From Micromonospora humi (GTDB lineage: Bacteria > Actinomycetota > Actinomycetes > Mycobacteriales > Micromonosporaceae): a DNA stretch of 64,000 bases. The translations under genes and the position numbers were made by a program. Shown here in pieces: positions 25,241 to 35,157 of this stretch. The notes under the pieces are model-generated. The model did no database searches. It was given only the letters and a program-made list of their open reading frames with translations, and was not told the DNA's origin. The stretch spans positions 18,592-82,591 of the forward strand of contig NZ_FMDM01000023.1 in the NCBI RefSeq assembly GCF_900090105.1. The letters run 5' to 3'. Position 1 is the first letter of the stretch. Each line of letters opens with the position of its first letter.

Positions 25241-25855
25241 GTGCCCCCGGTGACCGATCTGATCGCCGCCGCGGCCGGTGCCGCCGGCGTGTTCACCGCC
25301 ACCAACCTCGACGACATCGTCGTGCTCACCGTGCTGTTCGTGGCGGCCCGGCGCAGCGGCCGGCCCCGGCCCTGGCAGATCGTCACCGGCCAGTACGCGG
25401 GCATCGGCGCGCTGGTCGCCGTCGCGGTGGTGGCCGCCGCCGGCCTGCTGGTGGTGCCCGACCCGTGGCCCGGCCTGCTCGGGCTGCTGCCGATCGCGCT
25501 CGGCGTCCGGGCGCTGCGGCGCCGGGACGCCGACGACGACGAACCGCCGGTGGTGGTCGGCACCCTGCTCGGCGTCGCCGGGGTGACGGTGGCCAACGGC
25601 GCCGACAACATCGCCGTCTACGTGCCGGTCTTCCGCACGCTCGACCCGGCCACCGGCCTGGTCTGGCTGCTGGTCTTCGCCGCCCTGGTGGCCGTCTGGT
25701 GCGTGGTCGCCGCCGCGCTCGGCGGCCACCCCCGGGTGGTGGCGCTGGTCGGCCGCGTCGGCCACTGGCTGGTGCCGGCCATCTTCATCGCCATCGGCGC
25801 GACAATCGTCCTCACCTCCGGCGTCCTCCCCCGCCTCGCCGCCCTCCTCCCCTGA
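25241..25855 (+). CDS. CadD-like cadmium resistance / cation transporter
   Basis: 204 residues with about five to six membrane segments. Two acidic membrane motifs, TNLDDIVVLTVLF (near 20-32) and NGADNIAVYVPVF (near 118-130), match the CadD family, which exports divalent cations such as cadmium in Gram-positive bacteria. Start GTG at 25241; a GTG three codons later is equally possible. The 170 bases upstream hold the promoter region shared with the divergent HTH gene. Confidence 0.8.
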   Translation: MPPVTDLIAAAAGAAGVFTATNLDDIVVLTVLFVAARRSGRPRPWQIVTGQYAGIGALVAVAVVAAAGLLVVPDPWPGLLGLLPIALGVRALRRRDADDDEPPVVVGTLLGVAGVTVANGADNIAVYVPVFRTLDPATGLVWLLVFAALVAVWCVVAAALGGHPRVVALVGRVGHWLVPAIFIAIGATIVLTSGVLPRLAALLP

Positions 25856-25873
25856 CGCCCCAACCCGGGCGAA

Positions 25874-25942
25874 CCCCGTCGATCATGAGGTTGGCGGCGT
25901 AGTGGATCTCGCAAACTGCCGCCAACTTCATGATCGACGGGG
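25874..25942. repeat. 25-bp-arm hairpin between convergent genes
   Basis: Positions 25874-25898 and 25918-25942 are inverted copies that differ at one base, with a 19-base loop. Key text: CCGTCGATCATGAGG and its partner ending GATCGACGG. It fills the space between the convergent cadD-like and ABC-F genes. It looks like a member of a dispersed palindromic repeat or MITE-like family and can also end transcription. Confidence 0.75.
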
Positions 25943-25960
25943 CGGGGGCGCGGGGACGGG

Positions 25961-27568
<1,608 letters not shown>

Positions 27569-27814
27569 TTCGGAGTACTCGCTCTCGGGTCCGGAAGGGC
27601 TGACTCAGGGCACGCGAAAGCGCCGGCGGGTCGTCTTCTCCCGTCGGCGCGGGGCCGTTCAGCCTTCGCAGCGCAGCACGGGTCAAGTGTACCGGGCGTG
27701 CCGTACCGCTCCCGCCGGATTACCGGACAAGATCATCGGGTACCGAATGCGCCGTCCGGACCCGGTCCGGTACCGCAACCACCACACACGGACATCTCGG
27801 CGATCGGGGTCAAT

Positions 27815-28738
27815 ATGGAGCTGAACGAGAACGCGCGGGTCGACACCAGCCAGGTGGACGACCGGCGAGGGTCCGGCGGAGGAGGAGGTGGGATGGGCAT
27901 CCCCATCCCGGGCGGCGGCGGTGGCCGGGGCGGGCTCGTGAGCATCATCATCGCCGTGCTCGTCGCCCTGGTCGGCGGCGGATTCGGCCTCAACGCGGCC
28001 ACCAACGGCGGCGGCGGGTCCGAGCAGGGCGACAACACCTCGCTGGAGCAGAAGTGCTCCGCGGAGGACGCGCTGAAGCAGCTCGACTGCCGCAACACGC
28101 TCTACGTCAACTCGATCCAGGCCTACTGGCGCACCGCCATGCCGGAGGTGTTCGGCGAGCAGTACCAGCCGTCCAAGACGGTGTTCTTCAGCCAGAACGT
28201 CACCACCGGCTGCGGCGCTGCCGACTCCGGGGTCGGCCCGTTCTACTGCCCGGCCGACGACCTGGTCTACATCGACCTCACGTTCTACAAGCTGCTGGCC
28301 GACCAGCTCGGCGCCGAGGGTGAGTTCGCCCAGCCGTACGTGCTGGCCCACGAGTACGGCCACCACGTGCAGGACCTGCTCGGCACCGAGGCGGAGATGC
28401 GCCGACAGCAGCAGCGCGACCCGCAGAACGCCAACGCGCTCTCGGTGAAGCTGGAGCTGCAGGCCGACTGCTACGCCGGCGCCTGGGCCAAGAACGCCAC
28501 CGGCACCGCCGACGACAAGGGCCAGAAGATCTTCAAGAGCATCACCGACCAGGACATCCAGCAGGCCATCGACACCGCCGAGAAGATCGGCGACGACGCC
28601 ATCCAGCAGCGGTCCGGCCGGCCGGTGAACCCGGACGAGTTCACCCACGGCAGCTCCGAGCAGCGCAAGCAGTGGTTCACCAAGGGCTTCTCCACCGGCG
28701 ACCCGAAGGCCTGCGACACCTTCGGCGCCGGCAAGTAG
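27815..28738 (+). CDS. Membrane-anchored neutral zinc metallopeptidase (YpfJ/KPN_02809 type)
   Basis: 307 residues. The N-terminus is cytosolic and Gly-rich, then one membrane segment (about 41-63), then an outer domain. The zinc motif is HEYGHHVQ, with a following Glu in ELQADCYAGAW that fits the third ligand. YWRTAMPEVFG and CPADDLVYIDLTFY are also typical of the family. Four Cys may form disulfides outside the cell. The substrate is unknown. It is divergent from the ABC-F gene, with 246 bases between. Confidence 0.85.
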   Translation: MELNENARVDTSQVDDRRGSGGGGGGMGIPIPGGGGGRGGLVSIIIAVLVALVGGGFGLNAATNGGGGSEQGDNTSLEQKCSAEDALKQLDCRNTLYVNSIQAYWRTAMPEVFGEQYQPSKTVFFSQNVTTGCGAADSGVGPFYCPADDLVYIDLTFYKLLADQLGAEGEFAQPYVLAHEYGHHVQDLLGTEAEMRRQQQRDPQNANALSVKLELQADCYAGAWAKNATGTADDKGQKIFKSITDQDIQQAIDTAEKIGDDAIQQRSGRPVNPDEFTHGSSEQRKQWFTKGFSTGDPKACDTFGAGK

Positions 28739-28754
28739 GGCGCGGCGGCCTCCC

Positions 28755-28803
28755 GGGCCGCCGGCCGCGCCGCTGGGACGTCCAGCGACGCGGCCGGCGG
28801 CCC
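28755..28803. terminator. Long GC hairpin between convergent genes
   Basis: 22-base arms at 28755-28776 and 28782-28803 pair with one mismatch around a GACGT loop. It begins 17 bases after the metallopeptidase stop and ends 8 bases from the RCC1 gene stop. It is probably a bidirectional terminator. Confidence 0.7.
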
Positions 28804-28810
28804 GATCGCG

Positions 28811-30025
28811 TCAGGGCAGGATCACCTGGGCCGGGGTGGGCCGCTGGACGGTGGTGCCGTCACCCAACTGCCCGCCGCTGTTGTCGCCCCAGCACCACAG
28901 GCCGCCGTCGGTCCGGATCCCGCAGCCGTGATCGGCCACGGCGAGACCACCGGTCCAGGTGGTGGCCGTGCCGACCTGGACCGGCGCGGACCGGTGGGTG
29001 GTGGTGCCGTCGCCCACCTGTCCGGACGCGTTCTTGCCCCAGCACCACAGGCTGCCGTCGGTACGCGACGCACACGACGCGTCACCGCTCGCGGCCACCC
29101 GGCTCCAGGTGGTGGCGGTGCCGACCTGGACCGGCGTGGTCCGGTAGCTGCCGCTCACAGCGAGCTGCCCGTAGCCGTTCTCCCCCCAGCACCACAGCGC
29201 GCCGGAGCGGATGCCGCAGGTGTGCGCGTACCCGGCCGTGACGGCGGACCAGTCGGCTGCGGTGCCGACCTGCGCCGGCGTCGTCTGCGACCCCAGGGTG
29301 CCGAGGCCGAGCTGCCCGTCCGAGCTGAGACCCCAGCACCACAGCGTGCCGTCGGTGCGCACCGCGCAGGTGTGCGCGAAGCCGGTCGAGACGCTCGCCC
29401 AGTTGCTCGCCGTGCCGACCCGCAGCGGGGTGGTCGCGACGTACGGGTCGTCGCCGACGCCCAACTGTGCGGTCCGGTTGAACCCCCAGCACCAGAGCGT
29501 GCCGTCGGTGCGCACGGCACAGGTGTGCGCGGGCCCGGCGCTGACCCTGGCCCAGGTGGTGGCGGCGCCGACCTGCACCGGCACGCTCCGGCTGGTGGTG
29601 GTGCCGTCGCCGAGCTGGCCCCGGAAGTTCGAGCCCCAGCACCACAGCGTGCCGTCGGTCCGGACCCCGCAGGTGTGCCCGGAGCCGCCGTCGACGGCGG
29701 TCCAGGTGGCGGCGCCGATCCGCGCCGGGGTGCTCCGGTTCGTGGTGGTGCCGTCGCCGAGCTGGCCGCCGTAGTTGGAGCCCCAACACCACAGTCCCCC
29801 GTCGGCGCTGATCGCGCACGTGTGCGCGCCGCCGGTGGTGACGCTGGTGACGGCCGGGGCCGCGAGCGCGACGCGCTGCGCCGGGCCGACCCCAGCGGTC
29901 GCCGGTCCCGCCGTCAGCGCGGCGGTGAGCACGACGCTTCCGGTGCACAGCGCCGCCGCGGCGGCGAGAAGCCTCGTCGCACGGCGCCACCGGGTTCGCA
30001 GCCGTCCGTCCTGATGTCCGCTCAT
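28811..30025 (-). CDS. Secreted RCC1-repeat seven-bladed propeller protein
   Basis: 404 residues from the ATG at 30025, which has a GGGAGAG ribosome site; a start at 30103 would lack one. A basic Arg-rich start and an Ala/Leu core (ATRLLAAAAALCTG) form a signal peptide. The rest is seven repeats of about 48 residues, each with HTCAxRTDGxLWCWG and xGQLGDGTTT, the RCC1/BLIP-II pattern. Each blade carries two Cys (14 in all), which suggests disulfide-locked blades in an extracellular protein. It could bind a protein partner. The target is unknown. Confidence 0.85.
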   Translation of the reverse strand: MSGHQDGRLRTRWRRATRLLAAAAALCTGSVVLTAALTAGPATAGVGPAQRVALAAPAVTSVTTGGAHTCAISADGGLWCWGSNYGGQLGDGTTTNRSTPARIGAATWTAVDGGSGHTCGVRTDGTLWCWGSNFRGQLGDGTTTSRSVPVQVGAATTWARVSAGPAHTCAVRTDGTLWCWGFNRTAQLGVGDDPYVATTPLRVGTASNWASVSTGFAHTCAVRTDGTLWCWGLSSDGQLGLGTLGSQTTPAQVGTAADWSAVTAGYAHTCGIRSGALWCWGENGYGQLAVSGSYRTTPVQVGTATTWSRVAASGDASCASRTDGSLWCWGKNASGQVGDGTTTHRSAPVQVGTATTWTGGLAVADHGCGIRTDGGLWCWGDNSGGQLGDGTTVQRPTPAQVILP

Positions 30026-30081
30026 GGAATTGTTCTCTCCCAACGATGTCGGTGCCTGGGTGGCGGAGGCGAAGCTGCCCC

Positions 30082-30146
30082 GGTGGGTCGCCCGGAGACC
30101 CACCGCTTCACCGCACCGACCCTATGCATCGATTCGATTCGATGCA
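30082..30146. promoter_or_regulatory. Two hairpins upstream of the RCC1-repeat gene
   Basis: GGTGGGTC (30082-30089) pairs with 30097-30104, and TGCATCGA (30125-30132) pairs with 30139-30146. Both lie in the 166-base space between the RCC1-repeat gene and the acVLRF1 gene. The second is A/T-rich and operator-like; the first would be in the 5' leader. Confidence 0.4.
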
Positions 30147-30191
30147 CCTCCGACGAGGGGGAATGACCGGCTTCAGGTGATCTTTTCCCGT

Positions 30192-30830
30192 TCAGCGGAC
30201 CAGGATGTGGACCGCGCGGGCGGCGGCGACGGCCGCGACCAGCACGGCGTGCCGGGGTTCCGGCACGTCCAGCAGGCGCTCCGCGCGCACCGCCGCGAGC
30301 GGCGCCAGCCGCCGGTCGGCCAGCACCGTGTCCACCGCCCGCCGGTCACCGCCGCAGACCAGCGCCGCGAGCGTGCCGGCCGCCGGCAACAGCAGGCGTA
30401 CGGCGAGATCGGCGGCATCACCCAGGGCCGCCCTCGCCTGGTTGTCGCGCCGCCGGGCGAACCGCTGCTGGGACCAGCCGCCCGCGGCGGTGCGCCCCTG
30501 CACGTACCGGGTGTCCACCTTGGAGGTCACCAGCTCGGTGCCGTCGACCACGCCGACCGCCACCGCGCCCTTACGGGCCAACAGCAGGCCGAGCCGGCGG
30601 GGCGCGGCCACGGCGCCGGCGAACGCCGGCAGGTCCGGCGCGGGGCGCGCGCCGGGCGGCGTGTGCAACTCGGCGGTGGCGCCGTCCGGGGCGGTGAGCA
30701 GCAACCCGTACCCCAGGGCGGTGGTGGTGGGCGGGCCGTGCCGGTCGGCGAAGCCCTCCACCCAGCGGGTGACGCGGGCCGGGTCGACCTCGACCCACCG
30801 GCCGCCCCCGGCTGCGGGTCGGCTACTCAT
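30192..30830 (-). CDS. acVLRF1 family release factor / peptidyl-tRNA hydrolase
   Basis: 212 residues. The core GGWSQQRFARRRDNQ with VDTRYVQGRTAAGG matches the Vms1/VLRF1 fold, in which a Gln in a GxxxQ loop hydrolyses peptidyl-tRNA; Gln is present here (WSQQRF). The actinobacterial acVLRF1 group is known from comparative work, with a proposed role in ribosome rescue or quality control. N-terminal WVEVDPARVTRWVEGF is also typical. It is followed 18 bases later by the lysE-like gene on the plus side of its start, same strand. Confidence 0.75.
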   Translation of the reverse strand: MSSRPAAGGGRWVEVDPARVTRWVEGFADRHGPPTTTALGYGLLLTAPDGATAELHTPPGARPAPDLPAFAGAVAAPRRLGLLLARKGAVAVGVVDGTELVTSKVDTRYVQGRTAAGGWSQQRFARRRDNQARAALGDAADLAVRLLLPAAGTLAALVCGGDRRAVDTVLADRRLAPLAAVRAERLLDVPEPRHAVLVAAVAAARAVHILVR

Positions 30831-30848
30831 GGCACGACGGTACGCGGT

Positions 30849-31481
30849 TCAGCCGGACAGCAGGGTGGCGGCCGCGAGGCCGGCGATCAACCCGCTCGAC
30901 ACCAGGCCGGTCACCAGGCGCCCGCGCGGGCCGGCCAGCACCCGGCCCACCACCGAACCGCCGCCGGCCACCAGCAGCTGCCAGCTCGCCGAGGCCAGGA
31001 ACGCGCCGGTCACGAACCACGCGGCGGTGGCCGGATCCGGGTCGGCGGCGTCGCGGCGGCCGAGCACCAGCGCGGCGAAGTAGAGCACCGTCGCCGGGTT
31101 GAGCAGGGTCAACCCGAGCAACGCGGCGTACGCCCGGCCCGGGGTGTGCCGGCCGCGACCGCCCGGCGCCTCGGCGACCCGCCCGACCCGACGGCCGGAC
31201 CAGGCACGCCACAGGCCGTGCGCGGCGATGCCGAGCAGCACCAGCGCGGCGACCACCCGCAGCGGCCCGGAGACCGGGGCGAGGACGCGGGCCAGCCCGG
31301 CGCCGCCCAGCGCGGCGACCGTGGCGTAGAGCCCGTCGGCGGTGGCCACGGCGAGCGCCGCGGCCGCACCGACCCGGAATCCGTTGCGTGCGCTGAGCCC
31401 GAGGATGAGGACCGCGATCGCGCCGACCGGGATCGCGACGCCGTAGCCGGCGACCAGCCCGGCCAGGAACGCGCCGGTCAC
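30849..31481 (-). CDS. LysE family exporter
   Basis: 210 residues from the GTG at 31481, six membrane segments. The LysE features are the start FLAGLVAGYGVAIPVGAIAVLI (P-x-G-P-like motif) and GLTLLNPATVLYFAALV, the second-half NP motif. It probably exports amino acids or related small solutes. Its product is upstream of the acVLRF1 gene by 18 bases, so they may be co-transcribed. Confidence 0.85.
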   Translation of the reverse strand: MTGAFLAGLVAGYGVAIPVGAIAVLILGLSARNGFRVGAAAALAVATADGLYATVAALGGAGLARVLAPVSGPLRVVAALVLLGIAAHGLWRAWSGRRVGRVAEAPGGRGRHTPGRAYAALLGLTLLNPATVLYFAALVLGRRDAADPDPATAAWFVTGAFLASASWQLLVAGGGSVVGRVLAGPRGRLVTGLVSSGLIAGLAAATLLSG

Positions 31482-31793
31482 GACGGCGGGCGGCGGGTCG
31501 AGGCGGCCGGCAGCGCGCGCTGTCGACGCGCGGCGGTGGCCGCACGGACAGGAACCTGCTTGGGGTACGCCTCGATCACCCGCCCATCCTGCGCGCCGCC
31601 CCACTCCCCCGCCACCCGATTTCCCCGCTCCCGCCCCCGCACCGCCCGCGCCCGGCCCGCTCCCCCCGCCGCTCGGCTCGCTGTCGCCCGCCGCGCCCGC
31701 TCCGCGTCGGCGGTCCGCCGGCTGCTGGACGGTGGGCGTGTCGCGCCTGGTGTTCTTCCGCCGCACGACACGGAGAGTGATCGACAACGCGTC
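31482..31793. other. Gene-free stretch with a C-rich tract (G-rich on the minus strand)
   Basis: No open frame here has family sequence. Roughly 31590-31690 is nearly free of A and T and consists of C-runs such as CTCCCCCCG and GCTCCCGCCCCCG; on the minus strand these are G-runs of three to six. It lies about 110-210 bases upstream of the lysE-like start. Otherwise nothing is seen. Confidence 0.6.
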
Positions 31794-31825
31794 GGGCGCG
31801 CCACCCCGGAGGGGGTGACGCGCCC
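31794..31825 (-). terminator. Hairpin at the end of the suf operon
   Basis: 31794-31807 pairs with 31812-31825 (14 positions, one mismatch, GGAG loop). It lies 21 bases beyond the sufT stop, at the end of the minus-strand operon. No U-tract follows. Confidence 0.6.
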
Positions 31826-31846
31826 GCGACGGCGACCGGGAGATCG

Positions 31847-32248
31847 TCAGACGTTGAAGCCGAGCGAGCGGAGCTGGTCGCGCCCCTCGTCGGTGATCTT
31901 GTCGGGGCCCCACGGCGGCAGCCAGACCCAGTTGATCCGGATGTCGTTCACCAGGCCGCCGCCCGGCCCGGTGGTCAGCGCCTGCCGGGCCTGGTCCTCG
32001 ATCACGTCGGTCAGCGGGCAGGCCGCCGAGGTCAGCGTCATGTCCAGCGTGGCGACGTTCTCGTCGTCCACGTGCACCCCGTACACCAGACCGAGGTCGA
32101 CCACGTTGATGCCCAGCTCGGGGTCGACGACGTCCTTCATCGCCTCCTCGATGTCGCCGACGGCGGCCTTGCCGCCGGCCGGCGTGGCCGGGCTGTCCGT
32201 CGCCACCGCGCCGGCCTCCGGCGTCGTGGTGGTCTCGTCCTCGCTCAT
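31847..32248 (-). CDS. sufT: SufT / DUF59 iron-sulfur assembly factor
   Basis: 133 residues. After a disordered Thr/Ala/Glu-rich start come the DUF59 features: DIEEAMKDVVDPELGINVVDLGLVYGV, LDMTLTSAACPL (the conserved Cys) and VWLPPWGPDKITDEGRDQLRSLGF. It assists maturation of Fe-S proteins. Two starts are plausible: ATG at 32248 (ribosome site GAGGGGG), used here, and ATG at 32269, which overlaps the sufU stop as ATGA. It is the last gene of the suf operon. Confidence 0.88.
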   Translation of the reverse strand: MSEDETTTTPEAGAVATDSPATPAGGKAAVGDIEEAMKDVVDPELGINVVDLGLVYGVHVDDENVATLDMTLTSAACPLTDVIEDQARQALTTGPGGGLVNDIRINWVWLPPWGPDKITDEGRDQLRSLGFNV

Positions 32249-32265
32249 GCCGCCCCCTCGCTCGC

Positions 32266-32739
32266 TCATGCCTTCACCTCGGGGCTCACGCCCACACCGG
32301 CGCGTGCCGCGGCGTCCTTGAACGCCATCCACGACAACAGCGCGCACTTGACCCGGGCCGGGTAGCGCGCGACACCCGCGAACGCCACCCCGTCTCCGAG
32401 TACGTCCTCGTCCGGCGTGACCTGGCCACGCCCGGACATCAACTCGACGAACGCCTCATGCACCACCGCGGCGTCACCCGCGGCCCGGCCGCGCAGCAGC
32501 TCGTGCAGGATGCTCGCCGACGCCTGGCTGATCGAGCAGCCCATCCCGTCGTACGAGATGTCGGTGAACACCGTGCCGTCGGTCGCCACCCGCACGGTGA
32601 TCTCGTCGCCGCAGGTCGGGTTGACGTGGTGCGCCTCGCCGACCCGGGCCGCCGGGTCCGTCGCGTCCCGCAGGCCGCGTCCGTGCGGGTGCCGGTAGTG
32701 GTCCAGGATGATCTCCTGGTAAAGAGAATCAGGATGCAT
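32266..32739 (-). CDS. sufU: Iron-sulfur scaffold / sulfur-acceptor SufU
   Basis: 157 residues of the NifU-N/IscU fold: MHPDSLYQEIILDHYRHP, NPTCGDE, DGMGCSISQASASIL and VKCALLSW. The three Cys and the Asp of CGD are the zinc or acceptor ligands in Bacillus SufU. It takes sulfur from SufS. The ATG overlaps the sufS stop (TGATG). Confidence 0.92.
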   Translation of the reverse strand: MHPDSLYQEIILDHYRHPHGRGLRDATDPAARVGEAHHVNPTCGDEITVRVATDGTVFTDISYDGMGCSISQASASILHELLRGRAAGDAAVVHEAFVELMSGRGQVTPDEDVLGDGVAFAGVARYPARVKCALLSWMAFKDAAARAGVGVSPEVKA

Positions 32740-34049
32740 CACGCGAACACCTTCCGCACCTGGTCCAGGCCCGCCACCAGGGCGTCGATCTCCGCCGTGG
32801 TGGTGTAGAGGTAGAACGACGCCCGCGTCATCGCCGGCACCCCGAAGCGGGCGCACACCGGCTTGGCGCAGTGGTGCCCCACCCGCACCTGCACGCCGAG
32901 CGAGTCGAGCACCTGCCCGACGTCGTGCGGGTGCACGTCGCCGAGGGCGAACGAGATCGTCCCGCCCCGGCCGACCGGCACGGACGGGCCGAAGATCCGC
33001 AACCCTGGCACGGTGGCGAGGGCGTCCAGCGCGTACGCCGTCAGCTCCTTCTCGTGCCACTGGATCGCCCGCATCCCGACCCCGGTGAGGTAGTCCACCG
33101 CCGCGCCGAGCGCGACCGCCTCGGCGATCGGCGGCGTGCCCGCCTCGAACCGGGCCGGCGGCGCGGCGAACGTGGTGCGCGCCATCGTCACCGTCTCGAT
33201 CATCGAGCCGCCGCCCATCACCGGCGGCATCGCGGCGAGCAGCTCACCCCGGCCCCAGAGCACGCCGATGCCGGTCGGACCGCACATCTTGTGCCCGGTG
33301 AAGACGATGAAGTCGGCGTCCAGGTCGACCACGTCGATCGGCTGGTGCGGCACCGACTGGGAGCAGTCGAGCAGCAGCAGCGCACCGACCTGGCGGACCC
33401 GCTCGGTGATCCGCGCGGTGGCGTTGACCGTGCCGAGGATGTTCGACGTGTGCACCAGCGAAACGATCTTGGTGCGCTCGGTGACCAGGTCGTCCAGGCC
33501 CGACTCGTCCAACCGGCCGCCGTCGGTGACCGGGAACCAGCGCAGCGTCGCGCCGGTGCGCTCGGCGAGCAGCTGCCACGGGACGATGTTCGAGTGGTGC
33601 TCCATCTCGGAGATCACGATCTCGTCGCCGGGCCCGAGCCGGAACCGCTCGTCGGCGTCCGCGCGCAGCGAGGCGTTGGAGAACGCGTACGCCACCACGT
33701 TGATCGCCTCGGTGGAGTTCTTGGTGAACACCACCTCGTCCACGCTCGGCGCGTTGAGGAACGCGGCGATCTTCGCCCGCGCGCCCTCGTACGCCTCGGT
33801 CGCCTCGGTGCCCAGCGTGTGCACCGAGCGCGACACGTTGGCGTTGTGCCGCGCGTAGTGCTCGGTGAGCACGTCGAGCACCTGCCGCGGCTTGTGCGAG
33901 GTGTTGGCGCTGTCCAGGTAGACCAGCGGGTGACCGTTGACCTCCCGGTCCAGGATCGGGAAGTCGGCCCGCACCGCCGCCACGTCGAAGCGCGGCACGT
34001 CGTCGTACTGCGGCATGCCCGCCGGGATCGCGATGGAGGAGGAGGTCAT
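32739..34049 (-). CDS. sufS: Cysteine desulfurase SufS
   Basis: 436 residues, class V aminotransferase fold. PLP is held by Lys in FTGHKMCGPTGIG, and the catalytic Cys lies in VRVGHHCAKPVCARFG. YLDSANTSHKPRQVL and EMEHHSNIVPWQ are also standard. It removes sulfur from cysteine for SufU. It lies 8 bases after sufC. Confidence 0.94.
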   Translation of the reverse strand: MTSSSIAIPAGMPQYDDVPRFDVAAVRADFPILDREVNGHPLVYLDSANTSHKPRQVLDVLTEHYARHNANVSRSVHTLGTEATEAYEGARAKIAAFLNAPSVDEVVFTKNSTEAINVVAYAFSNASLRADADERFRLGPGDEIVISEMEHHSNIVPWQLLAERTGATLRWFPVTDGGRLDESGLDDLVTERTKIVSLVHTSNILGTVNATARITERVRQVGALLLLDCSQSVPHQPIDVVDLDADFIVFTGHKMCGPTGIGVLWGRGELLAAMPPVMGGGSMIETVTMARTTFAAPPARFEAGTPPIAEAVALGAAVDYLTGVGMRAIQWHEKELTAYALDALATVPGLRIFGPSVPVGRGGTISFALGDVHPHDVGQVLDSLGVQVRVGHHCAKPVCARFGVPAMTRASFYLYTTTAEIDALVAGLDQVRKVFA

Positions 34050-34057
34050 GTCGAGTC

Positions 34058-34831
34058 TCAGGCCCGCGCCGCGCCGGCCCCGGCGACGTACCGCTCGTAG
34101 CCCTCTTCCTCGAGCTTGTCGGCCAGCTCGCGGCCGCCCTGCTCGACGATCCGCCCGGCCACGAAGACGTGCACGAAGTCCGGCTTGATGTAGCGCAGGA
34201 TCCGGGTGTAGTGGGTGATCAGCAGCATCCCGGTGTCGCCGGTGTCGCGGACCCGGTTCACGCCCTCGCTGACCACGCGCAGCGCGTCCACGTCGAGGCC
34301 GGAGTCGGTCTCGTCGAGGATGGCGATCTTCGGCTTGAGCAGCTCCAGCTGCACGATCTCGTGCCGCTTCTTCTCGCCGCCGGAGAAGCCCTCGTTGACG
34401 TTGCGCTGGGCGAACGCCGGGTCCATCTGGAGCTTCTCCATGGCCCCGCGCAGCTCGCCGGCCCAGGTGCGCAGCTTCGGCGCCTCACCGTCGATGGCGG
34501 TCTTGGCGGTACGCAGGAAGTTGGCCACCGACACGCCGGGGACCTCGACCGGGTACTGCATGGCCAGGAAGAGACCGGCGCGGGCGCGCTCGTCGACGGA
34601 CATGGAGAGCACGTCCTCGCCGTCGAGGGTCACCTCGCCGCCGGTGATCTCGTACTTGGGGTGGCCGGCGATCGAGTAGGCCAGCGTGGACTTGCCGGAG
34701 CCGTTCGGGCCCATGATCGCGTGCGTCTCACCGGAGCGCACGGTCAGGTCGACCCCGTGCAGGATCGGCTTGAGCTCACCCTCGGGCAGCTTGACCGACA
34801 CCTTCAGGTCGCGGATCTCCAGGGTGCTCAT
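34058..34831 (-). CDS. sufC: Fe-S assembly ATPase SufC
   Basis: 257 residues, an ABC-type ATPase: Walker A GPNGSGKS, signature FSGGEKKRHEI, Walker B AILDETDSGLD. SufC powers the SufBCD scaffold in the cytosol. The ATG overlaps the stop of the Rieske gene as TAATG. Confidence 0.95.
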   Translation of the reverse strand: MSTLEIRDLKVSVKLPEGELKPILHGVDLTVRSGETHAIMGPNGSGKSTLAYSIAGHPKYEITGGEVTLDGEDVLSMSVDERARAGLFLAMQYPVEVPGVSVANFLRTAKTAIDGEAPKLRTWAGELRGAMEKLQMDPAFAQRNVNEGFSGGEKKRHEIVQLELLKPKIAILDETDSGLDVDALRVVSEGVNRVRDTGDTGMLLITHYTRILRYIKPDFVHVFVAGRIVEQGGRELADKLEEEGYERYVAGAGAARA

Positions 34832-35157
34832 TATCGCGTCACTCCATTGCTCGGCGTCATGCTGACGTAGATCTCGCCGTCGCGGACTTCGACGGGGTAG
34901 ACGGGTACGGGTTCGGTCGCGGGCAGCCCGGTCGGCTCACCGGTACGCAGGTCGAAACGGGATCCGTGCAGCCAACATTCCAGCGTGCAGCCCTCGACCT
35001 CGCCCTCGGAGAGCGCCACGGCGGCGTGCGAGCACTCGTCGCGGACGGCGTAGAACGCGTCGTCCTCGCCGTGCACGATCGCCACCTGCACGCCGTCCAC
35101 GTCGGCGCTGATCGCGGCGCCCTTCGGCACGTCCTCGGTCGAACAGATCCTGATCAT
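34831..35157 (-). CDS. Rieske [2Fe-2S] ferredoxin-like protein of the suf operon
   Basis: 108 residues with the Rieske ligands CSH (in DECSHAAVALSEG) and CWLH (in TLECWLHGSRFDL), giving the usual CxH...CxxH set. Actinobacterial suf operons often carry such a protein between sufD and sufC. It is probably an electron donor for cluster assembly, an inference from position. It overlaps both neighbours by one base. Confidence 0.9.
   Translation of the reverse strand: MIRICSTEDVPKGAAISADVDGVQVAIVHGEDDAFYAVRDECSHAAVALSEGEVEGCTLECWLHGSRFDLRTGEPTGLPATEPVPVYPVEVRDGEIYVSMTPSNGVTR

Noticed and set aside
31478..31804. Possible gene on the minus strand in the lysE-sufT gap
   Set aside because: Pure Arg/Ala/Gly/Pro low-complexity translation, no ribosome site and no family resemblance.
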